Shown: positions 35,801 through 50,800, counted from the stretch's first letter. The stretch: DNA of 64,000 nucleotides from Siphonodentalium dalli (GCA_032622095.1 CP136067.1:59499899-59563898), one strand, 5' to 3'. The notes: generated by a model from the letters alone, not told the origin. Numbers and translations are program-made.

Positions 35801-38800
35801 TTGTTTAAAGGGGCACTCCCAGATTGATGTTACAATAGTATTATACATCATTAGACATCGCCCCTACTGAAAGTATTATCTTGCCAATTTATTACAATTG
35901 TCATATTTGTGAGTCACAATATTTAAACAATTTAATTTAAAAAATCATTAAATTCAACCAAAATTTCAACAAGCACTAAGATTTCAATTAAATATCCCCA
36001 AAATTTCAATGGCATTTTAGTTAAATTTCACTATAATTTTAAAGTTATCATTCCATGATCTCTTGAGTATATATAAACCTTGATTGAATTACTAGTGAAA
36101 TCTAATAATGTAACTGGCCTTGAACAAGCAGTGCTTGATGTCATAACTTGACTGGTCTGACTGACACTGACAATTCAAATGCTGTTTGACTACAAAAAAC
36201 AAACTAACCAATCTAACTGATCTGTTCAACAACTTTTATATGGAAAATCCATTTAAACATGTTGATATGACATCCTTAAGTTCTCTCAATCATAGACTCC
36301 CAAAAATATGAGCTTAGCTTTCACTATTCTTTCTTATAGTTTAACCAGGTTTAACCCAATCAATACTAAATACTCATTGAAGAGTTCAACTTATTATCTG
36401 AACATTTCCCATCAGTTATAGGAATCCTTCTACACTTGTATTAACTATTCTGATGTCTGCCGCCTGCTAATATTTCCTGAACATCCCTCCAGATGAATAA
36501 TGAAACATTCCAATGTATACTTTTATAACTGATGGGAGAATCCATTTAGTTTAGAAAGAGTTAATAGGGCCAGTATCATTCCTAGACCCATGCTAAAAAA
36601 CTACATGCTCCATAAGGATCACTCAGTTATTACCTTGTTAAGCCTTAGTCTGGATCAGTTGGACATATGAACTCTCTAAGTATTAAAGTGTGTCCCTATG
36701 ATGTTTCTCTGCATGTCGTCTGCTTATATTACCCAACATTTTTTGCAAATGAAGAATATACCATAATAATGTATTCTTTCAAACTGAATAGGATATTGAA
36801 TGAGTAATACATGAAGCTTATGTGGTTTAACAATTGGGCTGATTTAGTATGATGCGTGTTTGTTCTCATAATTTCTCCACCTTGTTTACATATATAGCCA
36901 GCCATGCCCAAAGAATATGGCATGGCTTCATAGTAGATGGAAAATGTCACCATCATGACTTTCATGCTGTTTAATTTCTATGAAATTATGTGTTGGTACT
37001 GCTTTCAGGGATAATGAACACCACACATGTGTTAAGTTTATCTGTGTGTCATCCGGGTGTCTCTGTCTTCCAAACTGGTCTGTTTTAAATAATGCATTCA
37101 ATTCTCTAAAATGTTATTTTCGTCATCAGTATACCTTTACTTTCAAACTTCATTTCTAAAGTGACTAGTTTTCATTGAGTAGAATACTTATTATTATATA
37201 CGTTATTCCCTATCTTCAGCTCACATGCATCCTGAATATCTGGCCCAGGGTTTGCTGTCGGACGCCAAATTGGTCAATGGCTAGAGTTTTTCTGAAATGG
37301 GGAAAGAAAATTTCATTTGGCCTTTGGCCAAAAAGTTTCAAACCTAATTACCTTTCTAAATATCACCAGATCTCATTAAATATAAATATTGTTAGGCCAA
37401 TGTATTCTCCTTTCCCTATGGGAGATTAGCATATATATGAGAATGCATTGGCACACGGTTTTTGCAAAATTTCAGTAAGCTCCAGTCATGGAAGGTTTAA
37501 ATGCGGACTGAAGTACATGACAATGGCCTTTCAACGATAAATACTTTATGGATGATAAAAATGACAAAAAGGACTATATTCCAATATCTCTCGGATTTTC
37601 TTCGACAGATGTTTGTTATTATATTTAATTTATAACAGAATGTTTTCCTTGTTACACTATATGATATTTAGTCAGAGCTTCGGAGGTATTTGTTGTCATT
37701 AATTTGTGGCAGTGATTTTATTCCGCCGTTGTCTTATGATTCAGGTTTATCACCTGTCACATTACATCTACAGTAATGCCCAAACTAATTGACTCCTTAA
37801 ACACAGCAGAATTATGGGTAACTTTTCAGGATTTAGTAAGAAATATGGATTGTTGCAATTCATCGGAAAGTCCTCGGGGGAGTCGATTACTTAGGGCATT
37901 ACTGTACATCCCATGGAACATGTAGAGTGTGATTTGTGAATTTTGACATTGGGATGAGTGTGGTTTATGAAAGTTTTGAGGAAACGTGGTTTGTTTGCAG
38001 TACATGTGGATATTCACAATGATATCTTGGAACTGGTTTTCATAATACTATTACAGTATATCATATCTGTGAAACCTTGCAATTTTTTTTATTGTAACTA
38101 ATCCTAGCTAATGTTCGCAAACTATTAGGTGAAATTTCCGCTACAGACTAGTTTGCTATCATTCTTAGAAATTGTCCATCACTTTTTAGATTTCTATCAG
38201 GTTACTTCAATTGTTTCAGTTTTTGTAATTGAACAAGGCTCTTTATGTTTGTTGGGAATATCTTTTTATAATGTTTTATATTCTTTCGGCATGGGAGTAT
38301 GTACCAACACATGATTTTGTCTATATTCTCGTAACAGCTGACTCAAAAGCTCAGGTACCCAATGCGTTATGGGATGTGCCTCATCTGCTCAAGTGGTTCC
38401 GTATGAGCCACTAACAAACAATCAAAATAATGATGACAATCACGGTGACAATCATATTATAAATGAAAAAGCTATGACCAAAGATGAAAAATCTACTTCA
38501 CAGAAGGCTTTATTCATTGTTTCATCGAGTTCGAAGGAGAGACTGAGAGACACTGATTTATCTACTGAAGCAAGCAGAAGTCCTAAACCAAAAAAAAGAA
38601 AGGTAGATTGGAGCTCTTATATAATGCAAGATATGACATTACCCTTTCTATGTTTAATGGATTCTCCCATCCAGTTATAAAAGTATATATTGGAATGGTT
38701 TATTATTCATCCGGAGGGGTGTTCAGGAAAATCAAGCAGATGACAGACAGGCGAAAATAAAATAAAAGTGCAGAAGGATTCATTTTCATTGGGTGGAAAT

Positions 38801-41800
38801 GTTCAGGTAATAAGAACTTATTATCTGAACATTTCCTAAAGGCACACACTCCTCACCTGTATAGATTGTTTTGGTATTTTTTGGTATCGATTTGTTCATC
38901 GGTTTAGAAATTATAAACACTTTCCATCCACCTATAGAAATGTGCTATCCGATGCAATAACTCAATAATTTTTATCCGTTCGTGTTCATATTTTATATAC
39001 AGGTTTATGATGACAGACCCCTCACCCTGTATAGTTTTTGTATCGATCAGTTGTTCTGTTTAGAAAACATTAACACTTTCCTTTTATCCCATAGACACAT
39101 GCTATCAATAATCCAATTATTGCCAGCTAGCCAATATGAATTATCTGTTCAATATGCAATAAGCAGATAAATATAGCTCTGTCAAATATGACTGTATAGT
39201 TTCAACTGGGCTGAACATATTAAATTAAGTTAACCCATCTGCTTTGAACCAATTCATTAATAAACATTCAATATCACCTGTTGAATATTCTTATACCATT
39301 AAAGGTGATGTCATGTTTTGAAAATATGAATACTTAATTTCCTTGGATGCATCTGCTTTTATATTATTAAAGTGCAATAAAATTAATCCAGACTACAACA
39401 GTGATTAGACATCATAATATTTCAAATATCTGCTTTTGATTTGAAGACAAACACACCACCTGCTACAACTATCTCATATATATTGTGAAGCTCATTATTC
39501 AACTAGACAGGTTGAGGCTAGCCACAGAAATATTGTAAAGGGAGGTTATCCCTATTTTAGAGGTTTTCTCTATGGCAATTCGGGAGACTCGGGGACAATC
39601 CGTGAAACTTAACAGCTTTGTTGTAAACAGATATCTCTGCTGTGTGTGTATTAACAGATATTCTCATGTCATTGCACTGGTGTCATAAACTGATGGCCAG
39701 GAACACACATGACAGGTGTGGTTCTTTATGGGAGACACCAACAGGCACACTGGCCTTAAGCTTGCCCCCATTTAGATGTTCAAATATGTTGTTTGTCATA
39801 TACCTCAAAAATACATAGGTAACAGCATTTTAATTGCCTGGTTTACGAAAAGTTCTATCCTATAACTTTTTAGTCGAGTTTTTCAAAAACTCGACTTATG
39901 GTTTGACGAGAGGCGGTTGGCGGGAAGGCAGCGGGCGGGCGGACCTAAAGAATGCCTTATAACTTTGACATTTGTGAACGGATTCAAAAAATTTTGGTAT
40001 GTCAGTTGCTCCCAATGACTATTTACTGCCTGTAGAAAATGGGTCACGTCCGAATTATTTTTTCCGGAGTTATGGGTCTTTAAAATAGTTTGTCTATTTT
40101 AATCACAATTTTATCACCGTTAGTGTGATAACTCAATGAAATATTAACGGATTCAATTGATATTTGGTATATAGGTCTATTGCAATAATATACCACCTTC
40201 CAACTTTTTTTCCCGGAGTTGTGCACCTTATTGGCAGAAGTTTGGTTCAACTGCCAAAAAACTTGACAAAAGCATCTTAGATGCGTACCCCTTGTTCTCA
40301 TTTATATTGCTGAATATTGGGGAAAAAATGATTTTACTAGATTTCTCTTTTTCATGTTGATTAGAAAATGAAGCATGCGGTCAGACTGGTGAAGATTAAT
40401 TGATGGCGGAGTCCTTTTTTTTTGCTTTCACTTCTTTTCAGTTATTTATACAGTTCTATGGGAAGAAATACCTCTTATTATTTTAATAATTTGAGTAAAA
40501 CTTATCGTTTTCAAAATCTTGTGAAATTCATTGAACTTCAATGCAAATGTTTGCAAACCAGGCTATGTTATTGGTGTAGCCTTACAGCATCAATGTATCT
40601 GTCAACACCTCAAAAATATACCAAGTAAATCAAATTCTCTGTTATAGAAAAAATGCATGGCTTGCAGTTGACAATGCCAAAATAGTCAGTGGTTCTTATT
40701 GGAGGAATAATCCCCTCGCTGGATGGTTTCGATTGTTGTAGTCGGTATGGTCAAAGGTATGGTTTAAACATCCGATAATCGTGATTGGGCTCTCGTTCTT
40801 CCACAAGACATTACACATGGCTTGGATATTAATTCTTAAAAAACTATATTTGTTTATTTTAACCTAACCTGCCCACGTCTGAATGGTCCAAACATAATAA
40901 TTTGTGTCGACCTCTGATCCATAGACAAACATTCAACCATTCTATATGTCCATTATGGGCCCTAATGGAAAAGAATGATACAGATCTCTGGGAGGTTTAA
41001 CTTTCTTTACTAAATGGATTCTTCCGTCAGTTTACCTTGGAATAGTCTATTATTCTTCTGGATGGGTAATCAGGAAATGTAAGCAGACGGCAGACAGACA
41101 AAAGGATAATATAAGTGCAGAAGCATTTCTATAACTTTTTGGGAAATGTTCAGATAATAAGTTTAAAAAAACGACCTTTTGGAACATTTTCTAAGGGACC
41201 TACTCATATTTAGAATTAAACTTATGATGGGTGACAGTGAAGAGACATGTTTTGTAATAACTTTGAATCATACAGTCTGATAGACTCGGTCTCCCGAGTC
41301 TGGTGGTTGTCTCAACAGCAGATGACTATCATGCAAAACTTCAAAAAAAATAAAAGCACATATATCTCTCATAACAAAAACATAATAAAAATCCTTATAC
41401 GTTACAGGAAAAACGACAACGAGAGCAACAAAAACAACAACGGAAGTTCAAGAAGAAGGAGGGTAAACTGAACACGACACAATCCGGACCATGTCTCGAT
41501 GAATACCCTCAATCTCCATTTAACCCTGGAATACCTCTTCTTGTTGAGAAATGTGTGCAATATGTCGAAGAGGAAGGTACGTTGTAGTTCACCAGGTCTG
41601 GCACATCTCACATTCAACTGTTATCACCCCTGTTTAATTCCTGCTGAATTGCTTTGATGCTGGTAGGGCAAATGGATGCTATTAAGAAAAGTTACTGTTA
41701 TCTATTTCTAAAGTTTTCATTCTTGTGGTATTTGGCTACTCTGAACAAATCAAAGAAAGCCAGTGTCTGTATGAAATATTCAAGAACCAATATACTTCAA

Positions 41801-44800
41801 AATATTTTTTAAATGCGGCAAAACTACAGGAATTGCCATCTTCATTATGGTCGGTTTGCAACGACCAACACAGCCATTATTTAAATGTTTTATAGAATAT
41901 TTGTTTGGAATGTATTGTACACACATAACAGCTTTTTGTCCATTCATTCAGAAACCCTACGAAAATGACACCATTAGTTAAAATAACGGTACTTTTTCTT
42001 AATAATGGCATCAGTTTTCTCTACCACATCATATGAGTTCCGCAGGACCCACCAACATCATAGCAAATTAGCAGGACCACTTAACCAGGAGTAATTATAT
42101 TACTAGATAAATTCAACCCTAATAGTTGCCTTTTAGAGAATTCAATAATAGAGGAATAATCCCATATATCTCTCAAAATATGTTCAAAAACAGTGTTGCC
42201 TGTGATTCAGTGGCATTTTTGTTTTTATGTTTACCCATACCATAGTATGGTAAACATAGTGTCATTGTCTGGATTGACCACTCTTTGTTAGTCCGTCCAT
42301 CCGTCTGTCTGTCTGTTTACACTTTACGTATGGTGCGATAACTCAAATATTTTCTATCTGATCGGAACCAAATTTTGTATATGAATTTTTCAATAATTTG
42401 TGTTATGTACATTTGTCTATAATAGTACATAACAGTATACTCTATAATTCAACACCAAAACTCTTATTTATGATTCCGATCATAGAAACAGGCTATCTAT
42501 GTGAGACATTAAATAGTTGTACATAGGATTATCAATTGCGTGAACTTATCATGTCACATAATTTTACAGGTTTAGAGGTTGAAGGAATTTATCGAGTTCC
42601 TGGAAATAAAGCTCAAGTTGACCTACTTCTTGCCAGATTTAATGAAGGTATGTGTTCAAGTGACTTGTATTAGATTTAATGAAGGTATGTGTTAAAGTGA
42701 CTTGTATTAGATTTAATGAAGGTATGTGTTCAAGTGACATGTTTTAGATTTAATGAAGGTATGTGTTCAAGTGACTTGTAGTAGCACCATTGTTTGGCTC
42801 TGTGATTGTTTTATATTTCTTTTATTATCTGATTCGGTCTAGATAATCAAATCAAATTTGAGTTATATTTTAAACATCGGATTGTAATTTCAAATACTTC
42901 AATTTCATCAATGCAGTGTCAATATTGTGAAACATCTGATTCAAGTTTTCTTTTTTAGAACGGGTATTCAATTCGAGTGAAAAAAGTTGTATTCACAGGG
43001 CACTACACCACACCATTGTCACTAAGATTTTCAGCTGATAGATACTGCTACAAATTTTTATCTTAGTTTCCTCCATTTATTTTGGTGAATATTCTGATCT
43101 GTCTTCAATAAAATGTTTTGCTGTGTCTTGCAATTTTTAGATCATGGTTTACTGCACTGCAAATATAGCTCACAGTTAGTCGTAAATCTACGATGTTAAC
43201 CCTCCCATGAATGGAGCTTCCTGAAATTTTGCGAAAACCCTAGGGAACCTCACGCATATAAAAGAATACATCGGCCTAACATTATATACCATGACCTTGT
43301 AAGCCATTGCTTTCTCTTATATATGTGAGGCTCCCTATGGGAGACTCACATATATAAGAGAATGCACTGGCACAGGATCTTTAATTCTGCACCAGCGCAG
43401 CTCCCATTCTGAAAGTGTTAAGTGATACCATGGCAAAAAATGACCCTTCTGTTTTTTCTCAGATAATACTGTAGAGATAAATAGTCTGGAAATTCAAGTG
43501 AATGCTGTGGCGACGGCTCTTAAGCAGTTCTTCATGGATCTCAGTGAGCCAGTCATACCGTCAAGTGTCTGTGATGAGCTTATAGAGGCAGCAGGTGAGC
43601 ATTTATTGTTTGAATTATGCAGAAAAATGTAAATGAACCCTCTTGTTGAATCATGTTCATTAGTTAATGAACACTCAATAAGACGCCAATTGAATATTCT
43701 TGTAGATTATAGGTGATGCCTTGTTTTGAAAATCCCTCAATTGCATTTGCTTTAAAGGTACTCAATCCGATCAGACGCTCCTAATTTACTATTTCTATGG
43801 CTTCGGGGGTAAAAAATATTTGAAGTTGCGATTTCTATTGTTTGTGGGACAGATCTTGCCGGCAAGATCTGTCCCACAAACAATAGAAATCGCAAACTTC
43901 AAACATCAATATCTAATCACTCTGAGCTTTGATGGGTGGGTTCCTCAACTCGAATCAAATATTTTTTACCCCACCGCCCCCCCAAGCCAAGGAAATAGTA
44001 ATTTGCAAGCGTTAATTCTGATTGTGCATCTTTAAGAACAGATGTTTCAATGACAATTTGTTATGGCTTGAAGATAATTTTTTATGAATTGGCAGTTATT
44101 CCAATCAGATATAAATACTAACTCGAATCAAATATTTTTTACCCCCGAAGCCAAAGAAATAGTAATTTAGGAGCGTCTGATCGGATTGAGTACCTTTAAT
44201 GTCAATAAATGAATAACGTGTCGATTTCATAACAATCAGCAACATAAAACGTCAGATTATGTCATTGGCAAGTTCACTTAATCAACCATTAATCCGTATA
44301 CCCTGCCCATACCTACCTAATAATCATACTGCGATACTCCGTGACAAAAAGGGCGGACAATTATTTTACAAAGTTCTAGAAAGTGGGAAAATTATGCCAA
44401 ATTCATGTCAAAAATGGGAATCCGAAATTTCCGAGAAGATAGAAAATTGGGAAGAATATTTGGGCATGCCCTTTAAAACGACAACCGATACGAAATTACA
44501 GTGGCTCCAATTCAGAATAAACACGCGAATTATCGGTACAAATAAATTTCTGAAGGTGGCTAACCTTCGAGTCGACGACTTCTGCAATCGATGTCAAAAT
44601 GTACAGGAAACCATTTCTCATATTTGTTGGTACTGTCCCCATGTACAAACCTTTATAAAGGAAATTGAAATATGGACGGAAAACAACCAGTTTCCCATTG
44701 ATCTAACAAAGAAGAATATTATTATCGGTATAGATTACGAATACAGAAAGTCAAAAAGTAACCTCTTCCTGCTAGCGATGAAACAATATATATACAGGAC

Positions 44801-47800
44801 AAAATTCACGCCCACACAACTGTCGCTTCGCTCATTCCTTTGCGATCTTAAATTTAGGTATGAATGCGAGAGATACAACGCAAAATGTAACATGAATTAT
44901 GACTTCGATAACCAGTGGATGACACTTCGAAATGCCTTAAAAATTAAATAATAGACTGAAACCCCGATATTTGCAGACTCATAAATACACCCGACCTTTA
45001 ACAGTGACCCTGAATATCACACACAACAAACTGAATTACCCGATACCCGAGCGAAAGATATTTATCCAATTTAGTTACACTGATCGTTTTACTTTGACCA
45101 ATCATATTCTACAATAACTGCAATAGATATACCTGCTTACTTAAACACATCACAACACTGTCCGAAAAGCAAAAACCGCGAGCGTTGTGTATTTTCCATA
45201 TAGCTGTCAAACCAATATTTACAATACAGTTTCAATATGGTTAATTTACTAATTATACTGTTTATGGTAAACTCTGAACGTAAAATAATTAAAGTTGCAC
45301 ATATAGTTTGGAACTTTGATTTTGCAAACCTGAAATTCTTATTTCACACCATCAACCACTTTAGCTGTTTTAATACGGGACATTCAAAGTTATTCTGAAG
45401 GAAACAAAATAGTCTATTGTTTTTATCACCACTATTTTAGATAAAGAAAGCAAATTTTCGGTCAAGGAAATGACAAGGTTGAAACTAATATCACTGCTTC
45501 GTCTTGCTGTTAAGTTGAACGGTGCCAAAAAAAATAAAAAATAAAGAGCATGAGTGAGTGCGTGTATTATGTCTTTTCTCTTTTGTTATTCTTTGTTCAC
45601 AATAAAAAAAATGAATAACCTTGTAAACTAGTGTTTAGACAAGAGATGGACCATATTTGTAGCAATACCTTTTGACCTCTTTTGTAAACACAGGGTATTC
45701 TATTGCATTAACTTATTGCATGGGACCAGTAACATGCTTTTATGAACTATTTTGTATTGATCAGTCGATTTAACATTTTTGGGAAATATTAACTCCTTCC
45801 AGTGACCATACACTTGATATCTGATTTTAACTCAAATATTTGCCATCAGATTGTGTTTATATTAAAGTTTATGATGACACACCCCTGACCTGTAAGGTGT
45901 CATTTGGTTGATTTCCCTCAAAATATTAAACATGTACTCACACATATTAACCCTGTTCCGAAGACACATACTATCCAATGTGATAAGTCAAATATTTTTC
46001 ACCCGATCACTCTCATAATCTGGATTAATCATGACACACTATTCACCTGTATAGACCTAGGTATTGATTCATCGGTTTTAACCCTACCTATAACCATAAC
46101 ATGAAAACATTCTATCCAAAGCAATACTTTATCTGATGAGTCTCATATTTATACGTATACAAGAAAATTATGGAAACCCCTTAATATATCTTTCCAATCA
46201 TCTCCACATGATGTGTACAGGTGTATAGTCAGTCCAGATCAAGTTGGTATGGTAGAAAGTATTATGCTTCTCACATTTGTTTTAGGTGAAAAAAAACTAA
46301 TAGTGATGTTATCTTAGTTTGTGTTTTGGGATCTGGAACCCTGAATACATCGTTTGAAATATGCTAACAGGAGGTTTGGAATCATAAATACGTCTTTTAA
46401 CCCTTTCTATACTAAATACTCATTGATGAGTAGTTCCTTCGGATAATATTTCAACAAATTATCAAAGGCCGCTATATTTCCCCATCAATGAATATGAATC
46501 TGTAAGCACTTTTAATTCTCTATTTGATTGTTTGTCATCTACTTATATTTCCTGAACACCCCTCCAGATGAACAATAGACTATTACAATGTATACATTTA
46601 TAACTAGATTGGAGAGTCCATTTAGTATTAAAAAGGGTTAAAGATCATAATAATGATACTCACTTTGCTGCATTGTTTGGATGAGGTAGAAGTTTTTATT
46701 TTTCTCCGATACTGACTGTGCACCAGTTTACTCCGATACTGACTGTGCTCCAATTTACATATGAATCTTACTTTTCATGCTTCCCAGTGAAAAAATATGC
46801 CAAGGTCAATCCACAAGGTAAATTGTCTGTTGTGTTGAACCTCCCTTGTATCAATCTTCATTTCATGTGACTGCTGAATTCAAAATAAATCTCAACTACC
46901 ATCAGCACGCTATTGTATTCTATGACTTTTCAAATTTGAGACATTTACAATGCTGATATACCCTACTGGTCAGTAATTATTAACATTCTTTGATTTATTT
47001 TTGTGAAATACTGCAACATTCAGAAGATTTCAAAATGTTCAATAAAATAATTTGTCTTGTCCTTGAACAAAACAAATGATTACATTGAGAACGTCATTGA
47101 TGATGTCAACTTTAAAGGGGTACTGTATACTAAATCTGGCCATTTATGGGACCATCTCCTTTTATACTCATTGAATGAATTTGAGCCATGGATTAGTGCA
47201 AAATACACTCATGTGCTCTATGAAAGATTCAAACAACATGGTAATTATAATGAAAATAAATTTATGACGCCAGCCGTTTGTTCATTTTCATTATAATTAC
47301 CATGTTGTGTATTTTGCACTAATCCATGGCTCAAATCCATTCATTTGTTGCATATATTCTGTTGAGTATAAAAGGAGATGGTCCCATAAATGGCCGGATT
47401 TAGTGTACACTACCCCTTTAACAGAAATTATCTTCACTGAATTTTTAGGTATAGTCTACATAAATCACATGTTTGTTTAATTAAATATAACAATATTGAC
47501 CAAATTTTAGTGTATTACAAGCTTCATAGTGTGCAATAAACAGAACGACACAGTTTTGTGAACATATTAACATTATTACACTCAATTGTCGTGCCGTGAG
47601 GTAAAACTCGAACTTGCACCGCGTCACAACAAACTCATGCAATATGTTAACCAGTTCCCACAATTGTGTCATTCAATCTATATCTGTTGTATGTACAACA
47701 TGGAGAATTTGAGATATTTTTCATACCGATGTGCCCTCTGAGTGGGGAACTCAGGATACATCAGCGTGGTGATGGAAGTTACGATTTATTTGAACTTATA

Positions 47801-50800
47801 TTTTCTGGAAGGTTGAATTTAATCAGTACCACTGTGGTACTGTTTATCTTCTCACACATTTATATATTTTTATTATGGGCCATTGGCCATGGTTATGTTA
47901 TGTAATGGTGTCGTAAAGAGTGATGTTATATCTAGGTGAGGTGTTACAACATCAGTTGATATTGTAGACACAAATGCGTGAGACAACACAATATTACAAC
48001 CTCACTGTTCACAATTCTGTCTAATTTATTTATATTATACATGTGACTTTGAAAGTTCTTGGTCACAGATATTTACAAAATTTGCATGACCAGAAAAGCT
48101 GATAATAATTATAATAGTATCACACTATCTTGAAACTTCACCAAAGAAAAGTATTATGTATGCGTTATGAGGAATTTCCCAGAGTGTTGTTCACAGTTGT
48201 TACCTGAATAGTTTATTGCCTCCTCAAATTTGTTTTCCATGTTGTCTTGCTTTTGTCTTTTCAATCTTTCGTTCAAGCCTGCAAATAGTGTGTCTGTCAT
48301 TTGCACAATGAGGGCTCCAGAGGGTGAATTTAGTGACGCTATCCCGCACAGTTATGTATGTTATGTAATGGTGTTGTAAAGAGTGATGTTATATCTATGT
48401 GAGGTGTTACAACATCAGTTGATATTGTAGACACAAATGTGTGAGACGCATTTAGTGACGCTATCCCGCACAGTAGGCTAGTATCACCAATTTCACCCTC
48501 TGGGGACCTCATTCTGCTTAGGCCATATCTTTTTATGTTAAATTTAGATACTTCCCAGTATCTCAATTTAACATTGTTTTTTTGTTTCTTTTTCCCTTCT
48601 GAGAAGTTTCTATATCCCCTAATTTGCAGAATATAGAATGCATAATCGAGTTGCCCAATGGGTGAATTATGGGACCATCTCCTTTGGTGGGATACCAATG
48701 TCAACTGGGGAACTTCTATCTGATTCTTGGCCTCCCATAGCAGTTGAGGCCTAAGAAGAATAAGGTTCCCAGATGCCGGTTAATCAGTTTTGTGGGATAG
48801 CGTCACTAAATTCATGCTCTGGGGACCTCATTCTGCAAATGAAAGACACACTATTTGCAGGCTTGTTCACAGTTGTTGCCTGAATAGTTTATTGCCTCCT
48901 CAAATTTGTTTTCCATGTCGTCTTGCTTTTGATTTTGTCTTTCTAATCTGTTGTTGATTTATATATTGTCCTCGTCACTTTTGAACTTGGTTTCTTCTAT
49001 TCTATAGCTAAACAGTTAGCGTATATCTGCACTATATCATGTCTGAATTATCATCTACCAAACTCAATTGACTTTAGGGTCAACAAGTTCTGTTTAAAAT
49101 TAACAAAAAACTGAAGAGATTTTGGACAAAAGTGGTAGCATGATATATCTGATTGGAATAACTGCCAATTCATAAAAAATTATCTTCAAGCCATAACAAA
49201 TTGTCATTGAAACATCTGTTCTTAAAGATGCATAATCAGAATTAACACTTGCAAATTACTATTTCCTTGGCTTGGGGGGGGGGGGGTGGGGTAAAAAATA
49301 TTTGATTTGAGTCGAGAAACCCACCCATCGAAGCTCAGAGTGATCAGATATCAATTTTTGAAATCTATTATTTTTCACCACCAATAAATTTTAATGGCCC
49401 AGTAAAAGTGGACGAGAAGACATTCTCGCACCAAATTGCGGATGTAAATGGATAACTCTAAAATCAAGTGGCTTTTTTGTGTCAGATATTTGACAAACCG
49501 GCAAAATTTTGTTGAACAAAATGTTGATAAATTTAAAAAAAAAAAAAATTTGGGCAATTAATCGATTCTGATAACTGAAGCGGCAATTTAAAAATGTTAT
49601 TGTTGTTGTAATATGATGATATGGGGACCATCGAATAAGGATTGAGTACCTTTAAAGCATGTTAGTTTAGATACTCATTATTTTATTTTTATCTATGAAA
49701 ATAAGCTTCTTGTCTTGGATGAACAATCTCCTCTATTTCAGTGTCAAATATTGTTATAATAAAATAAGTCTCTAAAGGTGTAGTATTTCTTATTATCGTG
49801 TCAGATAAATCACCATATATTTCATATTCTGCACTGTTGCGATTATTATTGTATTATTGTAATTAAGAATATATTTGAATTATATGCCTTTTTCATGTAA
49901 TTGATATTAATTTGAATACATGAAACTCATAAACGATTATTAAACTACTAATTCCTTCCAATAACATAAGAAAGTTAATTACAGTCTATTCCGGTGACAA
50001 CTAAACCATTCTTGTGTGTCCTATGACTTTCATAGCCCTGAAATTTTCTTCTCCTCATTTGAAGTAGAAATATTGTCACCGTCCATTGATTTGGTGTCAA
50101 TTCCATGAATTTCATATATTCCCTAAATTGGATGCTACCCAACATCTATGTGCAATATGGAAATCATTGTTGACATATAATGTTCTCATTCATTCTCATT
50201 TTATTTTCAGGAATTTCAGACACTGGTAGTCGGCTCCTAGCTTTAAGGGGCGTAATCAAAAAGCTTCCTACTATAAATAGATCGGTGCTAGATTATCTCA
50301 TAACTCATCTGAAAAAGTGAGTATTTCTCAGAAAACACTTTTAAAATGGATGTTATAGATGCCCAGTCCTATCTGAGTATGGCACTTCGAATTAGGCATT
50401 TTTATTTTGAATCTTGAATCTCATTAGTGCATCAGCCATATTAATAGTGAAGATGTAAATGTCACTTTATTGAGTGGCCATACCAGCATTGATTTTCTCA
50501 CTTCATAGCGACTATAAGTGGTCGTCAGTATGTATAATGTAAATTGATCTATAATTGGTTCAAATGCATATCTTCCCAATTAAGTGTGCATTCTTTGGAA
50601 TAATAACATTACCAGAAGCAATAATGATGCCAGTAAGCAATTGCATTCATGCATCAGTCTTACAATTATTCAGCGGTGTATGTGGTCTGTTGTAGTAATG
50701 AGAATGCAGCTGGTGCCAATGATTCGATACAATTTGAATCAGGACAGCCTATTTCAAATCAAATTGAATTTGATGAACAATTCCGAATCGCATCATATTG

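Noticed and set aside
38369-38680. Reading the Met-Gly-Cys frame through to its stop as a stand-alone 103-residue protein
   Set aside because: Its last residues come from a family B MITE starting near 38638. A spliced exon ending at 38602 is the better model.
43820-44035. 71-codon frame as an exon
   Set aside because: It covers the loopless palindrome of a family D MITE.
47057-47296. 79-codon frame as a gene
   Set aside because: It lies within the arm of a complete palindromic MITE that appears in mirror image beside it.
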